Assembly: GCA_030998225.1 (NCBI GenBank)
Contig: JAPYXD010000466.1
Span: 8,772,001-8,836,000, forward strand
Direction: 5' to 3'
Source: Diplolepis rosae
Lineage: Eukaryota; Arthropoda; Insecta; Hymenoptera; Diplolepididae
Length of the DNA stretch: 64,000 bases
The notes beneath the pieces are model-generated. The model ran no database searches. It worked only from the letters and a program-made list of their open reading frames with translations, and had not been told where the DNA came from. The translations under genes and the position numbers were made by a program. Below, one piece after another: positions 10,801 to 19,370 of this stretch (the first letter of the stretch is position 1; the number at the start of each line of letters is the position of its first letter).

Positions 10801-11628
10801 TTAATATTGAACTTTAAAATAGTTTTATGATGTCATAATCAGTGAATGAAACTTGAAAAAAAAAAATCCGGAAACGAAATATGGAAGTAAAGTATATCGG
10901 AGCCAAATTTCTTTAGTCATTAGTTTGATAAATAGAAATTTGAAAAAATATAGGTAATTTTATATTAGGCAGTTGAGAAATGCAGTAAGGAAATACATAT
11001 GATTTCAAGAAATATGTACCTGGATTTGTAAAAGTTTTGGAATTTTTCCTCATATTCTTATGTGAATTAATTATCTGTGGTTCAAATTCTGTGATTGCAA
11101 CAATATCTTGCAAATTTTCTATATCCCCCTCATTCCATTGTTGAACCAAATTCGAAACAGTTCTACTTTCAGTCGTTATCTGATCTTCAAAGACTAATTT
11201 TTTGTCTTGGTTATGATGACCAGAACTTTTAAGTATGTGCTCATCCAAGTGAGATAACAGTTTGTCGTTTATTAAAGGAGATTCTATAAGATTTGTGGAC
11301 GTCTGCGGCGAAATTAGATTTTCTCGGGATGATATATTTTTTTCGATTGTAATTTTTGAAAGTATATTCTTCTGTTTTGGTAAAGAAACATCCCGATCTT
11401 TTAAAACAATTAGGGTTGCACTAGAATTCACATTATTTCCGTGAGTCAGGATCACCTAAAATAGATCAAAAGAAATTGAAAAATAAAAAACAGCACTTTT
11501 TTCCACACGTCACATTGTTTCGTAATGTAACAATATCTTTTTTTGCACGTGATCACAACAATTTTTGACTGAATTATTACCAATTGGATCAGCAGCACGA
11601 AGGCTGCTAATCTTTGACTTGTGTCCAT
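1513..11628 (-). CDS. Gene A: large secreted His-rich protein, 5 exons (join 11628-11581, 11455-11020, 10669-8688, 8573-8340, 1824-1513)
   Basis: The five exons join without a frame break into 3012 bases, 1003 residues plus stop. Every junction has GT/AG and matching phase. Exon 1 plus the start of exon 2 encode a signal peptide (MDTSQRLAAFVLLIQL, then VILTHG). Residues about 20-520 are Ser/Thr/Asn-rich with no recognised fold and a basic RRKRKK cluster. Residues about 520-1003 are dominated by His, Lys, Asp, Glu and Asn. The last two exons are homologous to those of gene B, which supports the model. Function is unknown. By composition it may bind metal ions or be an extracellular or cuticle-associated polyelectrolyte; that is inference. 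I believe similar insect proteins are grouped under a DUF4779-type family, but could not check. The last intron is 6.5 kb and full of transposons. Confidence 0.8.
1872..2628 (-). mobile_element. 757-bp deletion-derivative transposon with TA target
   Basis: Terminal inverted repeats AAGGGTTTCCCAATA and its complement lie just inside TA dinucleotides at 870-871 and 2629-2630 (1870-1871 on the left). The repeats continue into (A/G)GGGTGATATG. The interior holds the 5' part of a DDE transposase fused to the last codons. Very similar architecture occurs at 49283-49996. It sits in the last intron of gene A. Confidence 0.8.
1986..2516 (-). pseudogene. Internally deleted mariner-superfamily transposase
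   Basis: The 176-residue ORF has an N-terminal helix-turn-helix (QRLEIVQLFYQNSRS), the linker FTLLDTKPKNR, a second HTH (VPRRSQELGLSRMTTWRILR) and the first catalytic region IIFSDKAHF, where the usual SDEAHF Glu is Lys. It then jumps to a terminal RGTFGRYIV, so the central catalytic part (second Asp, third acidic residue) is missing and it cannot be active. Confidence 0.75.
2629..3923. other. AT-rich intron sequence
   Basis: No gene recognised. A GC-rich patch at 3296-3385 (GCGCAGCGCCCTTCGCCGC) stands out, and 3715-3850 holds an imperfect inverted repeat (GTCAACTTCTTTT with AAAAGAAGTTAAC). This lies in the last intron of gene A. Confidence 0.4.
3937..4170 (-). mobile_element. 234-bp insertion with tRNA-like core and 13-bp target duplication
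   Basis: The segment is flanked by exact 13-base direct repeats TTGTTCTAAAGAT (3924-3936 and 4171-4183), typical of retrotransposition. Inside is a tRNA-like sequence (minus strand, about 4041-3968) framed by inverted TTCTGTGAAAAAAG copies (3947-3960, 4049-4062), and a second hairpin (4103-4170). Confidence 0.65.
3968..4041 (-). tRNA. tRNA-like sequence, probably SINE-type or pseudo
   Basis: On the minus strand it shows a CCTCCG/CGGAG acceptor-like stem, the D-arm GCTCAGATGACAGAGC, an anticodon stem TTCGA/TCGAA around CCGGCAA (GGC would read Ala, but position 33 is C not T), and the T-arm CTGGG-CTCGATA-CCCAG. The acceptor stem has mismatches and the flanks are repeats, so I doubt a working tRNA. 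Confidence 0.45.
4103..4171. repeat. 69-bp hairpin
   Basis: ATTTAATCAATATTTCTAAAT and ATTGCAG on the left pair with CTGCAAT and ATTTAGAAATATTAATTAAAT on the right. It lies inside the 234-bp insertion. Confidence 0.7.
4367..5586 (+). mobile_element. Mariner element, near full length, inactive
   Basis: Ends are TTGGGTTGGCAACGAAATCA on the left and its complement (TTTTTTGCCAACCCAA) on the right, flanked by TA at 4365-4366 and 5587-5588. The 1220-bp length is close to the usual mariner size. The decayed transposase reads YDVYGEKSLTERQCQNWIAHF near 4620 and FHQDNARQHT, PLYSPELAPSDCYLF near 5210-5335, ending WQKVIEQN. Several stops and frameshifts break it. The motifs fit the cecropia/mellifera-type mariners. 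Confidence 0.85.
4614..5492 (+). pseudogene. Broken mariner transposase
   Basis: Two open pieces survive (4614-4796 and 5047-5346) with stops at 4796 and 5344 and a frame loss between. The HTH part (RQCQNWIAHFRSGD) and the second catalytic Asp region (HQDNAR) are readable. The third catalytic region reads SPELAPSDC where mariner has SPDLAPSDY. Confidence 0.8.
5587..6107. other. AT-rich intron sequence
   Basis: No gene or clear repeat recognised between the mariner and the next MITE. Confidence 0.4.
6108..6382. mobile_element. 275-bp MITE, TA target
   Basis: CACTGTAAAAAATTT at the left and TTTTTAACAGTG at the right form the terminal inverted repeat, flanked by TA at 6106-6107 and 6383-6384. 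Subterminal parts also pair (GATTTTACAATA with TATTGTAAAATC; AAGTTTATTAC with GTAGTAAACTT). No coding capacity. The TA target suggests mobilisation by a Tc1/mariner transposase. Confidence 0.75.
6928..8155 (+). pseudogene. Mariner transposase interrupted by a MITE
   Basis: The frame opens MEKNEFRVLTKHCYLMRKN and runs through two HTH motifs, WVPRLLTMEQKQQR and the first catalytic site VTMDETWIHHF, to ASVFWDAHG at 7553, where a MITE is inserted. Beyond 7716 it resumes IYIDYLENGKYINSDYY, then FHQDNAPCHK, PPYSPDLAPSDYWLF and FYKHGIEKLEKRW. So D...D...D (34 spacing) was present. A frameshift in an A-run near 7815 and stops at about 7836 and 7919 add damage. Relatively well preserved, so fairly young. 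Confidence 0.85.
7554..7715. mobile_element. 162-bp hAT-type MITE nested in mariner
   Basis: CAGTGATCCCAGAACGTGGG opens it and the complement closes it; inverted arms run about 46 bases with few mismatches. Exact 8-base duplications GCGCACGG flank it (7546-7553 and 7716-7723). CAGTG ends with 8-bp duplications are typical of hAT elements. Confidence 0.9.
8340..8573 (-). CDS. Gene A exon 4: conserved 78-residue His/Lys-rich cassette
   Basis: Acceptor attgaag|GGT at 8573, donor AAAAAG|gtaatag at 8340; 234 bases, phase 0 at both ends. The peptide begins GYESWHENEKSEKGHKD and includes EKGEKNAKF and GHSTKG. Gene B exon 30341-30574 has exactly the same length and phases and shares GY, KGH, EKGEK(N/S)AKF and GHSTKG. 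Confidence 0.85.
8688..10669 (-). CDS. Gene A exon 3: giant Thr-rich then His-rich exon
   Basis: Acceptor ttttag|AT at 10669 (the G from exon 2 plus AT makes Asp), donor GATAAA|gtataa at 8688; 1982 bases. The first about 370 residues are Thr/Ser/Arg-rich. The rest is His/Asp/Asn/Glu-rich with HH, NHQGN and KHHQS runs, and ends DAQGDK. The exon occupies the same position and has the same phases as the 83-base exon 34996-35078 of gene B, which also ends in GDK. Plus-strand frames across it are composition shadows. Confidence 0.8.
8864..9049 (-). repeat. Two tandem 93-bp units inside gene A exon 3
   Basis: The start motif CCTGATTTTGATCTT (plus strand) recurs at 8864 and 8957, with CCTGATTCTG opening a third at 9050, giving an exact 93-base period. 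Each unit encodes a 31-residue repeat with the core KDSN(K/Q)EERDH and ending near DQNQ. The length is a multiple of three, so the frame is kept. Confidence 0.8.
11020..11455 (-). CDS. Gene A exon 2
   Basis: Acceptor ctattttag|GTG at 11455, donor CCAG|gtacat at 11020; 436 bases, entering in phase 0 and leaving in phase 1. It encodes the end of the signal peptide (VILTHG) and about 140 residues rich in Ser, Asn, Ile and Leu with no domain I know. Reading on past the donor adds a hydrophobic tail that would not be translated. Confidence 0.75.
11581..11628 (-). CDS. Gene A exon 1: signal peptide
   Basis: ATG at 11628 starts MDTSQRLAAFVLLIQL; the donor follows at once (TTG|gtaataattc). Sixteen codons, phase 0. 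The hydrophobic AAFVLLIQL continues into VILTHG at the start of exon 2, with likely cleavage near THG|NN. Confidence 0.8.
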
Positions 11629-11649
11629 GATCTGGCGATTTTCAACAAA

Positions 11650-11689
11650 GACTGTTGCGAGATAGTAGCCTACGCTGCCAATTATATTA
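11650..11689 (-). promoter_or_regulatory. Candidate core promoter of gene A
   Basis: Upstream of the ATG at 11628 the minus strand has a TATA-like TAATATAAT (11689-11681) and, about 30 bases downstream, AACAGTCT (11657-11650), which resembles an arthropod initiator. Spacing suits a TATA/Inr promoter with a very short leader. Not tested. Confidence 0.35.
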
Positions 11690-12610
11690 CTCCGATAGGA
11701 TTAGAAAATCATTCGTAAATGATATGACAATTTCACACCAATTTTGTCAGGAATCGATCAAAGTTAAGCGATCGATCCTACCATCGATCGGGCTTCCTCC
11801 TTTCTCTCTCAGTTGCACAAGATTGACCAATCAAATTTTCTGTTTTCAATGTAAAGGACTTTGTGTCACAACACAATCCAGCGTTTGATTGTGTTGCATA
11901 TCATTTTGAACAATTCACAAACGCAATGAAGTAATTATTTTTTTTGCAATCATTTCTGTTTTTATAACAATTATACGAATTTATCAATCATTTTTTTTTA
12001 ATGACATTCTAAAAGTTTCTCTTTTCACTTTTGAATTTATATCAAAGTAGCTTTCTGTAGTATATGTATAATTTCTATGTATTTTTAAAAAGATTCTAAA
12101 ACTATTTTCTGCCGAATTATAAACCATATGTTTTATGATGAAGTCGGTTTCATTTAGACACACAAATTCCTTTACAAAAAAGGTTTTTTTACAGAAAATA
12201 TAAAGAAATGTTTTAAGCAAAAACCAAAATGGAAAAATATCTTTTAAATTCTGCTTCCTGATTTGAACAAATCATTGTATTTTCTGTGAAAAACACTTTT
12301 TGTAGAAAAAATATGTCTAAGTAAAACTGATTCTCCTGATATGTATCAGTGTTGAAAAATTAAAATTTTTTAGAACATTATGGAAGTATCTAACAGTTTC
12401 TGCGAGATTCATCTGGTATGCTTTTGCACTTTAAACAAAATTTTATCTATTCTTGATCAACTGGTTAAGATAAACGTAAGTAATCTTTGTGAACAACAAT
12501 AACGATTTTACTATTGATTTTTAAAATTCATACAGAAAAGGAGTAAATGAATCAAATTGTGTCCAGATGAGTGATCTGGACACAACAATGTTTTTCAATA
12601 AAAATTGCAT
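11690..12610. other. Upstream of gene A, AT-rich
   Basis: Beyond the candidate promoter I see no gene. Short GATCGAT-type palindromes occur at 11755-11800 in what would be the proximal upstream region of gene A. The rest is AT-rich without recognisable structure. Confidence 0.35.
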
Positions 12611-12885
12611 GGTAAGCTGTATACAAGGGTTTTGGGGTCTCCAATTACGAATCCGTCATCACATTTCCCGAACTCAAAATGGTGCAAACAATATGGCGGA
12701 CAAAAATCCCCGAATTCTCGTTTTTTACATAAAAATTGGTATACTGGGCTTTTTGTAGGCGCTGATTACGAATCCGTCTTTTGATTTACTGAATTCAAGA
12801 TGGCGAATCCAAGACGGCGAACAAAAGCTCATAGTGACAATTCGCATAAATCGGCAACCCCAAAAACCCTTGTATACAGCTTACC
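12611..12885. repeat. 275-bp inverted-repeat element
   Basis: GGTAAGCTGTATACAAGGGT (12611) with TTTTGGGGT is matched at the other end by ACCCCAAAAACCC and TTGTATACAGCTTACC (to 12885). The interior contains AAAATGGTG, ATATGGCGG and AAGATGGCG motifs as in the foldback at 16548-18260. A direct repeat TGTCCAGATGAGTGA flanks the region at 12560 and 12914. Confidence 0.6.
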
Positions 12886-15386
12886 TTGTGAGTCTTAACG
12901 AACAAGATTATTATGTCCAGATGAGTGACCAATGCAACAAAAATTTCGGCTTCGAGCCGCTATATTGAACGTCACCATCTTGAATTTCATAACGAATACT
13001 AATGGATTTTGAAGATCAAGGTCCATGGACGCAAAATTTTGGCTCCCTGCAGGAATCCCCATAAAATTTCGATGAGGAAACATTGATTGAAATTGGTATA
13101 CAAGCGGAAAAAGGCGCTTTTTAAAAATAAATAAACATAACTTTTTTTGATCGCACTTTGTAGCAATTCTGAAGACAAATTCTGAAAGCTCTAACAAATT
13201 TACGCCAGAAACGATTATTTTGACATTCTTGCTGGACGGGTTTCATAAAACAAACAGCCGTTGAAAAAAGTTACCAAAAAACGTTCGTACAGGACTTAAT
13301 GAGTTAATCCTACAGATTATCCCACATAAAATTACAAACATAATCGCAAAGTACAAAAAATCATATTGTAGAATAATCGTTCTGGTTGCTTAACCCATTT
13401 TACTTCTTATGGTTTAAGAAAAAACTTATTTTAAAGCATATTTGAAGTACTCCATAATAATCAGATAAAACACTTTTAATTTTGCAGAAAAATTCTTCAT
13501 ACTTCTCATGCTTCAATTAACATAAAAACATTACTCAATGAGCAATTAGTGTCAAATTTTTGTTCTCTTTCGATGTTACATAAAAGGCAATCACTTCATG
13601 AACTTTTTAACTTTTCCAATCAATTTATATAATAAATTCAAAATAACGTGCTCAGATCTACTTTTGTATACCATAAAATTAAATAAATAATATAGAATAT
13701 TTTAGCTTAAATTTGAATCCTAAATTTTTATATGAATCAACAAAATATGATATTGAAAAACCACTCATTCAGAAAACTCAACTAAATAATTTGAAACATT
13801 TATTACATTATGATTCTACGTTTCGAAACCCTGATAGATTTCTTTATTTGGCATACATCATAGTTTGTTTTATTCGAAAAAAATATGTTTTCTATTTAGT
13901 GTCATAAGTAAAATATCTGTTGCATTATAATGTTTTAGAATTGATTCTATAAAAATATAACCTGAATTTACCATTATATAATATATATTTGAAAAATTGT
14001 TAATTGAATTATAAAAATTAATTTATTGACCTTAAATGTGATATAAAATTCCTCTTGTGTTTATCAAGAATTTATGTTTTAGCATGACATGAAATATTTC
14101 ACTCTATAATATTAAGTAAAAGTATAAAATGATCCCATATTTTATTATCGGCATAAAATTCTTTGGAATAATTTATTTCGAAGGACAAATACTTGGCTCT
14201 GCTCTTAAGAGACTAAGTCAAAAACATTATCAAAGTTCCTAATTTTCAACATTTGGACATCTAAATAATAATGTATCGTTTCAGTATTTAGCTTGAATTC
14301 AAATTTATAATTGTACGTTAAATTATATCTTACGGTTGACTAAAATTTTCTAAATCTAATTTTGTTCACTGCATTATTTCTTTCTTTTTTAACAAAATCA
14401 TTCCGGCAAAAGATTTTTTGGCGTAGTTAATTTCTTAATGTAGGATTTCAAATTAATCCCATAGGAATTCATGAGAGAAATTATTATTATATTATATATT
14501 TTTTTTAAATTCACGTTTATTTATATAAGTATAGAAATTTGTTTCACTTAAATTTTAATAAGATTCAATATTTTCGGGATTGAGCTGTATCGAATTATGA
14601 GATCTTGAATCCTGTTACGGTCAAATTTTCCGCCAAGTTTTCACTTGTCACGGAGAATCATGACCAATGAAGACTTACTTAATATTTCACCGCAACGGTC
14701 GATTACGGGATTTTATTTCCGCACCAAGGAGAATTTGATTCTCTAATCTTACTTTCCGTAAAAAATATATATAGATTTGGTAGCGACCTATATTATGAGT
14801 TGGAAAATGGTTGTAATGTTTATTATAATAACAAAACGCGATCCTATTAACTCAGATTACATTTAATTTTAGAATGTATAATCTTAAGATCATAACGTTC
14901 TAATTCTTATTTAAGTAAAACTCGAGTATAAATTGGAAACCTAATTTGTGTAAAAATACAGCCGCGAAGAAAACTTTATTAATACCTTATATATTGACTA
15001 GGTCTTGATGAAGCTGAGCTGGACCAAAGATTGTCTCCACATTTGTACTGATAATAAGTATAATTTTTCGTGTCCTACATTCTCTAAAGTATTTCTTTTT
15101 CTATAAACGTAATCAATTGCAGAGCTCATGTGCCAATTTAAGCGAAGAAACGAAAAAATCCAATTAAAATTCATGAGCTTCCGTATTTAAAAAAATGACC
15201 AATTGTAAAGTATGAAACTTTTAAATTTAGGAAAAGTAAGAATAAGAATCCTATATATAATTTGATAGCTAAAGCACGTATTCCAAAAATTTAAACTATG
15301 CCTCGCGGTTATAGGAGCGCTTGGAATAGTGCTGTCAAAATATTAAGCAAGCTTTTTCAGGAAGTCACAGATGACAAATGTGTTTC
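12886..15386. other. AT-rich intergenic sequence
   Basis: No gene recognised. At 12960-13200 more ATGGCG-type repeat-like sequence is present. At 14620-14790 is a less AT-rich stretch (CACGGAGAATCATGACCAATG) followed by AAAATATATATAG, which might be a promoter or an untranslated exon, but no open frame follows. Confidence 0.35.
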
Positions 15387-15641
15387 TTGTATAGAGTTTT
15401 TGCAATTAGGACTTTTACATTTGCCGTTTAAGTATTTCACTACACAATGTTAGTATGTTGCTGTTACCTATCAATCCATTTATAGGTAATAGAAAATAAA
15501 ATAATGTCGAAAATTAGGATGAGATATAATAATAATACATTTGGTTGATTTATCATCTAAATATTGTTTATTCACATATGTTTTTACAATTAATACCTAA
15601 TAGATGTCACCACAAGTCCTAATTTCGAAAACTCTATACAA
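15387..15641. repeat. 255-bp MITE-like inverted repeat
   Basis: TTGTATAGAGTTTTTGCAAT plus TAGGACTT at the left is mirrored by AAGTCCTAATTTCG and AAAACTCTATACAA at the right. No coding capacity. Confidence 0.65.
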
Positions 15642-15689
15642 TAACTATACGGCTCAACTCAAAGTGAAAAATATACAGAAATTGTTTGA

Positions 15690-15785
15690 ATCGTTGCAAG
15701 CGGTGCTGGCTTGATGTGTTTATTGAAATAAGTCCCCGGCAAGGCATGCATAGAACGGAGGTTCGATTCTTCCCGGAATATGCAA
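15690..15785 (+). other. Weak tRNA-like patch
   Basis: AAGCGGTGCTGGCTTGATG followed 60 bases on by GGAGGTTCGATTCTTCC resembles A- and B-box parts of a tRNA-derived sequence, but no clover-leaf closes. Possibly a SINE remnant. Confidence 0.2.
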
Positions 15786-16212
15786 GATGTACGCTTCAAA
15801 TTTTTTCGGTTTTCTTAATTCTCAACACCTCATTTGCTGTTAAATATTCCACAACACGAAGTTTAATTTGTTTCTTGTTGTGTTTGTATCTTTTTCTGTT
15901 TTCAAAAATGTGTAATTCATCAATATTCCAATTAATCTTCTATAGAATAAAATATGTTTTCAAAACAAACTTTGGTTGTAATACGGAAGAATTTGTTTAT
16001 TATACTTTTGACCGAATTCTTGGATAATTTAAACAATGAATTTATGTCATGCAAGTAAAAATGCTTTGTCTTGCTACAAATTGGTAAATTCGAACAAATA
16101 TTGTAGCTCATTTAAGTAAATTTTGTTAGACTCAATCAAAGAACTTGTTTTATTGAAAAAGATGATTTGCGTGAATATAAAATTTTGTTTTCTGAATTTG
16201 GTAAATGGCAGA

Positions 16213-16344
16213 AAAGATAAAAACGGACGTAGATAGATCACTTATGGTTTTGAAAACGATAACAAATTCAATTTCAGCAATATATATCAAAAATTTTTTT
16301 CATTATAAAACTAAAAGTAGTCTATTTACGTCCGTTTTTATCTT
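16213..16344. mobile_element. 132-bp MITE
   Basis: AAGATAAAAACGGACGTAGA with TAGATCACTTATGGTTTTGA is mirrored by AAACTAAAAGTAGTCTA and TTTACGTCCGTTTTTATCTT. A diverged copy lies at 62600-62735. Confidence 0.7.
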
Positions 16345-16547
16345 ACCTAACAGTTCCTAAAATTTTGAAAACAAAATTTTACATATTTTGGACACAAACA
16401 TGTAGAAACTAGACAAAATTGTTCTGATAAACTTGCTACTTTTATCAAGAGTATCACATGCCCTTAAGGAGAGGCACCATCGAAATTTCAACCTGCTAAA
16501 ATACATTGAAAGCAGTATCACAGACATGTATGCAATTGCTTACTTAA

Positions 16548-18260
16548 CCCATTAACGCCCAAAATCACAGACTTTTCAACTCATTTTTGTCCCTTGTTGC
16601 CAAAGCGAGAAAGGGAATATATCATGACCAAACCTTGTATACATAATGTTTTTGGGTCTCCTCTTTCGATTTATGAAGTCAAAATTACATTATCGTGCAC
16701 TGGAAAACCAATATGGCGGATTTTATTTAAAAAAGTACCGAAAATTTGAAATTTTTTTTTTTATTCTTTTTTTTCAAATGGATAAAGCATATTAATCTAT
16801 TTCAAACTATGAACAAAGGTGGACAAAATAGTTGTAGTTTATGAAAAATATTTTTTGGTCCAGCTCCTTATGTTTTATCTTTTCCAAAATGGCGTAAAAC
16901 TATGGAAATTTTGAAAATAGACTTTTTTTTGTGACATTTCTAAGATAATTGGATAATACACGGAATTTTATTGATCAAATTGTCAAATTTTGGTTGATCA
17001 ATTATGTACAGACCTCTTCTAGTATATGTATTGACCTGATTAATGGCGGATTCAATATGGCGCATGGAGAACTTGGGAAATACCGAGTTTTTTCAAGATT
17101 ATCGTTGATGAAAATTTCTGAACCTTTATTAAATTCAATTTTCCTATGTTTCTAGGCACAGTATATGAAAATCCGGTGATAGTGTTAGAAAATTCAAAAT
17201 GGCGGATCCAATATGGCGGTCAAAATATTGAAGATTTGATAATGTGCTAATCAAAAAAATATTTTCGTATTTTATGTAAAATTTGTGATCAAAAATGTCT
17301 CTAGCCATTTTTTGATTTAAAGCGCTGATTCAGCGGGAAAAATTCGTAAAGTTCTGAATTTATATTTCACGATCTGCTGTTTCCTTTAGCTTTCTTAATA
17401 TAAACGATAATTGGCTATGAAAAACATACAACAAAAATTATTATACAGAATTATATCGCCCGTTTGTCGGTTCTTATAAACGTTTCCCAACACATACCAC
17501 GTGAAGGTAGGTGGTCAAGAGTCTCTTTTTTAGTTTTTTTCTTAATTTTTCGGATTTTATCATTTTTTTGTAATTTTTAAAATTTTATGTTTTTTTTTTG
17601 TATATTTTTGTCTATTCTCTTATAATTTTTCAAATTGTACGTACTTTTATATCTCCTATAACTTTGCTACTCTGAAACTCAAGCGTTGGAGAATGTGTCA
17701 TCGACGATAATCTTGAAAAAGCTCGGTATTTCCCAAGTTCTCCAAACACCATATTGAATCCACCATTAATCAGGTCAATACATATACTAGAAGAGGTCTG
17801 TACATAATTGATCAACCAAAATTTGACAATTTGATCAATAAAATTCCGTGTATTATCCAATTATCTTAGAAATGTCATAAAAAAACGTCTATTTTCAAAA
17901 TTTCCATAGTTTTACGCCATTTTGGAAAAGATAAAACATAAGGAGCTGGACCAAAAAATATTTTTCATAAACTATAACTATTTTGTCCACCTTTGTTCAT
18001 AGTTTGAAATAGATTAATATGCTTTATCCATTTGAAAAAAAAGAATAAAAAAAAAATTTCAAATTTTCGGTACTTTTTTTAATAAAATCCGCCATATTGG
18101 TTTTCCAGTGCTCGATAATGTAATTTAGACTTCATAAATCGAAAGTGGAGACCCAAAAACATTATGTATACGAGGTTTGGTCATGATATATTCCCTTTTT
18201 CGCTTTGGTAACAAGGGACAAAAATGAGTTAAAATGTCTGTGATTTTGGGCGTTAATGGG
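16548..18260. mobile_element. 1.7-kb foldback element with about 560-bp inverted arms, piggyBac-like ends
   Basis: The left arm 16548-17110 starts CCCATTAACGCCCAAAATCA directly after TTAA (16544-16547). The right arm 17697-18260 ends with the complement ...GTTAATGGG followed by TTTTAA. CCC...GGG ends at TTAA are the hallmark of piggyBac-type elements. The arms align over nearly their whole length with scattered mismatches. The 586-base centre has no transposase. Short frames at 16949 and 17630 (minus) are the two arms of the palindrome read in the same sense and are not genes. Confidence 0.75.
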
Positions 18261-19234
18261 TTTTAAGTTGATGGTAAAACGTTTACTAGTGCGTTAAGCG
18301 AAAGGGCGTGCGTGAGAGAAGAAGAGGGTAGACGCTGACGTGTGTTCAATTAGGACTTTCTGTTCCTGTTATTTGAAGGGTTTCGAAGCGATTTTAGCTT
18401 ATGGCAGGACAAGCGGCTTCATAATATTTACCGTCTTGGAGAGGTGCGTATAACAAATTCCCCATACCTTTCGGGACGCTTGTCCAGCTATATTTTATTG
18501 CTAAAGCTTAATTTCTATACCTAGGTATACCTACTACTTACTATATTGTACCTAAAGCTAAGCGTATCTTATAATATTTTTAAAAATGTTCTATTTTAGA
18601 TTTTTCCCTTCTAAGATATTTTCTAACTTATTCGTATTTACTATCTTTAATAACTATATTCTTAACTTCTAATATTATCACGCATAAATAATATTATTTT
18701 TACCTAATTCTAATTATTCTTCCTTCGAGGTGTGTAGTCTTCGCTCTCTGCAGTACAGCGTACGGTCTGCTCTTAAGCCATAATGTTTTCCAGCATATCT
18801 TGCAGCATCATCCTCTTCGTGCTGATTCTTGTCTAAAGAATCATAGTAAGAAAATATCTTATTTTTATTCGGTTGCGGCTGCTCGCCGTTTTTCATTTTC
18901 CTTTCGTTTGAGCCTTCCTATGCTTCAATGCTGCTGTGATGCAGCCTTTCCGTAACAGCATTTCCCATGCTATGCTGGCTTGGTTTCAATGGTTCTCCGC
19001 TGCCATAGGGTTGCGAACCCATATTGTAGTAAGCATTAATTAGTATGCCACCTGAGATTGAGCACGGCGATGCTCTGTCGCAGTGATATCATTTTCAGAT
19101 GTTACGGCTGTACACCGGCATGCGTGTGATTGGTCGGCCGTGGCTGGCGGCCGCTACCTGGTGGTGGAGGTAGGTCCCCGCTCAGTGTGCTGCTCAGGGC
19201 AGGTCAACCTCTAATGTATTGGGTGTCCCCGTAG
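18261..19234. other. Mixed sequence, possible LTR remnant, then GC-rich block
   Basis: 18300-18500 contains GGACAAGCGGCTTC and an inverted GACGCTTGTCC, and could be part of an LTR. 18900-19230 is less AT-rich (GTGGCTGGCGGCCGCTACCTGG near 19140). It lies just upstream of the THAP pseudogene and may have been its promoter. No convincing frame; the 60-codon minus frame at 18714-18896 has no recognisable similarity. Confidence 0.3.
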
Positions 19235-19271
19235 GGTAGTTCATCTGCAGTACTGTACGCGGCGCTAGTTG
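19235..19271 (+). repeat. 37-bp direct repeat, left copy
   Basis: GGTAGTTCATCTGCAGTACTG continues to CGCTAGTTG at 19271. The right copy at 21568-21604 differs at one base (CATCTG against CATGTG). The pair brackets the THAP pseudogene; the right copy touches the end of the gypsy relic. Confidence 0.8.
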
Positions 19272-19370
19272 TAGGAAGCGGATGGAGTGCGGCTAGGGGA
19301 AATGCTTCGTATGAGTTCCGCCATTATTGTATACAAGTATCAACGATTCGTTACGCGATTGCGCTTTATA

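Noticed and set aside
16949..17860. Two nearly identical short peptides (MDNTRNFIDQIVKF...)
   Set aside because: They are the two arms of the foldback element read on opposite strands.
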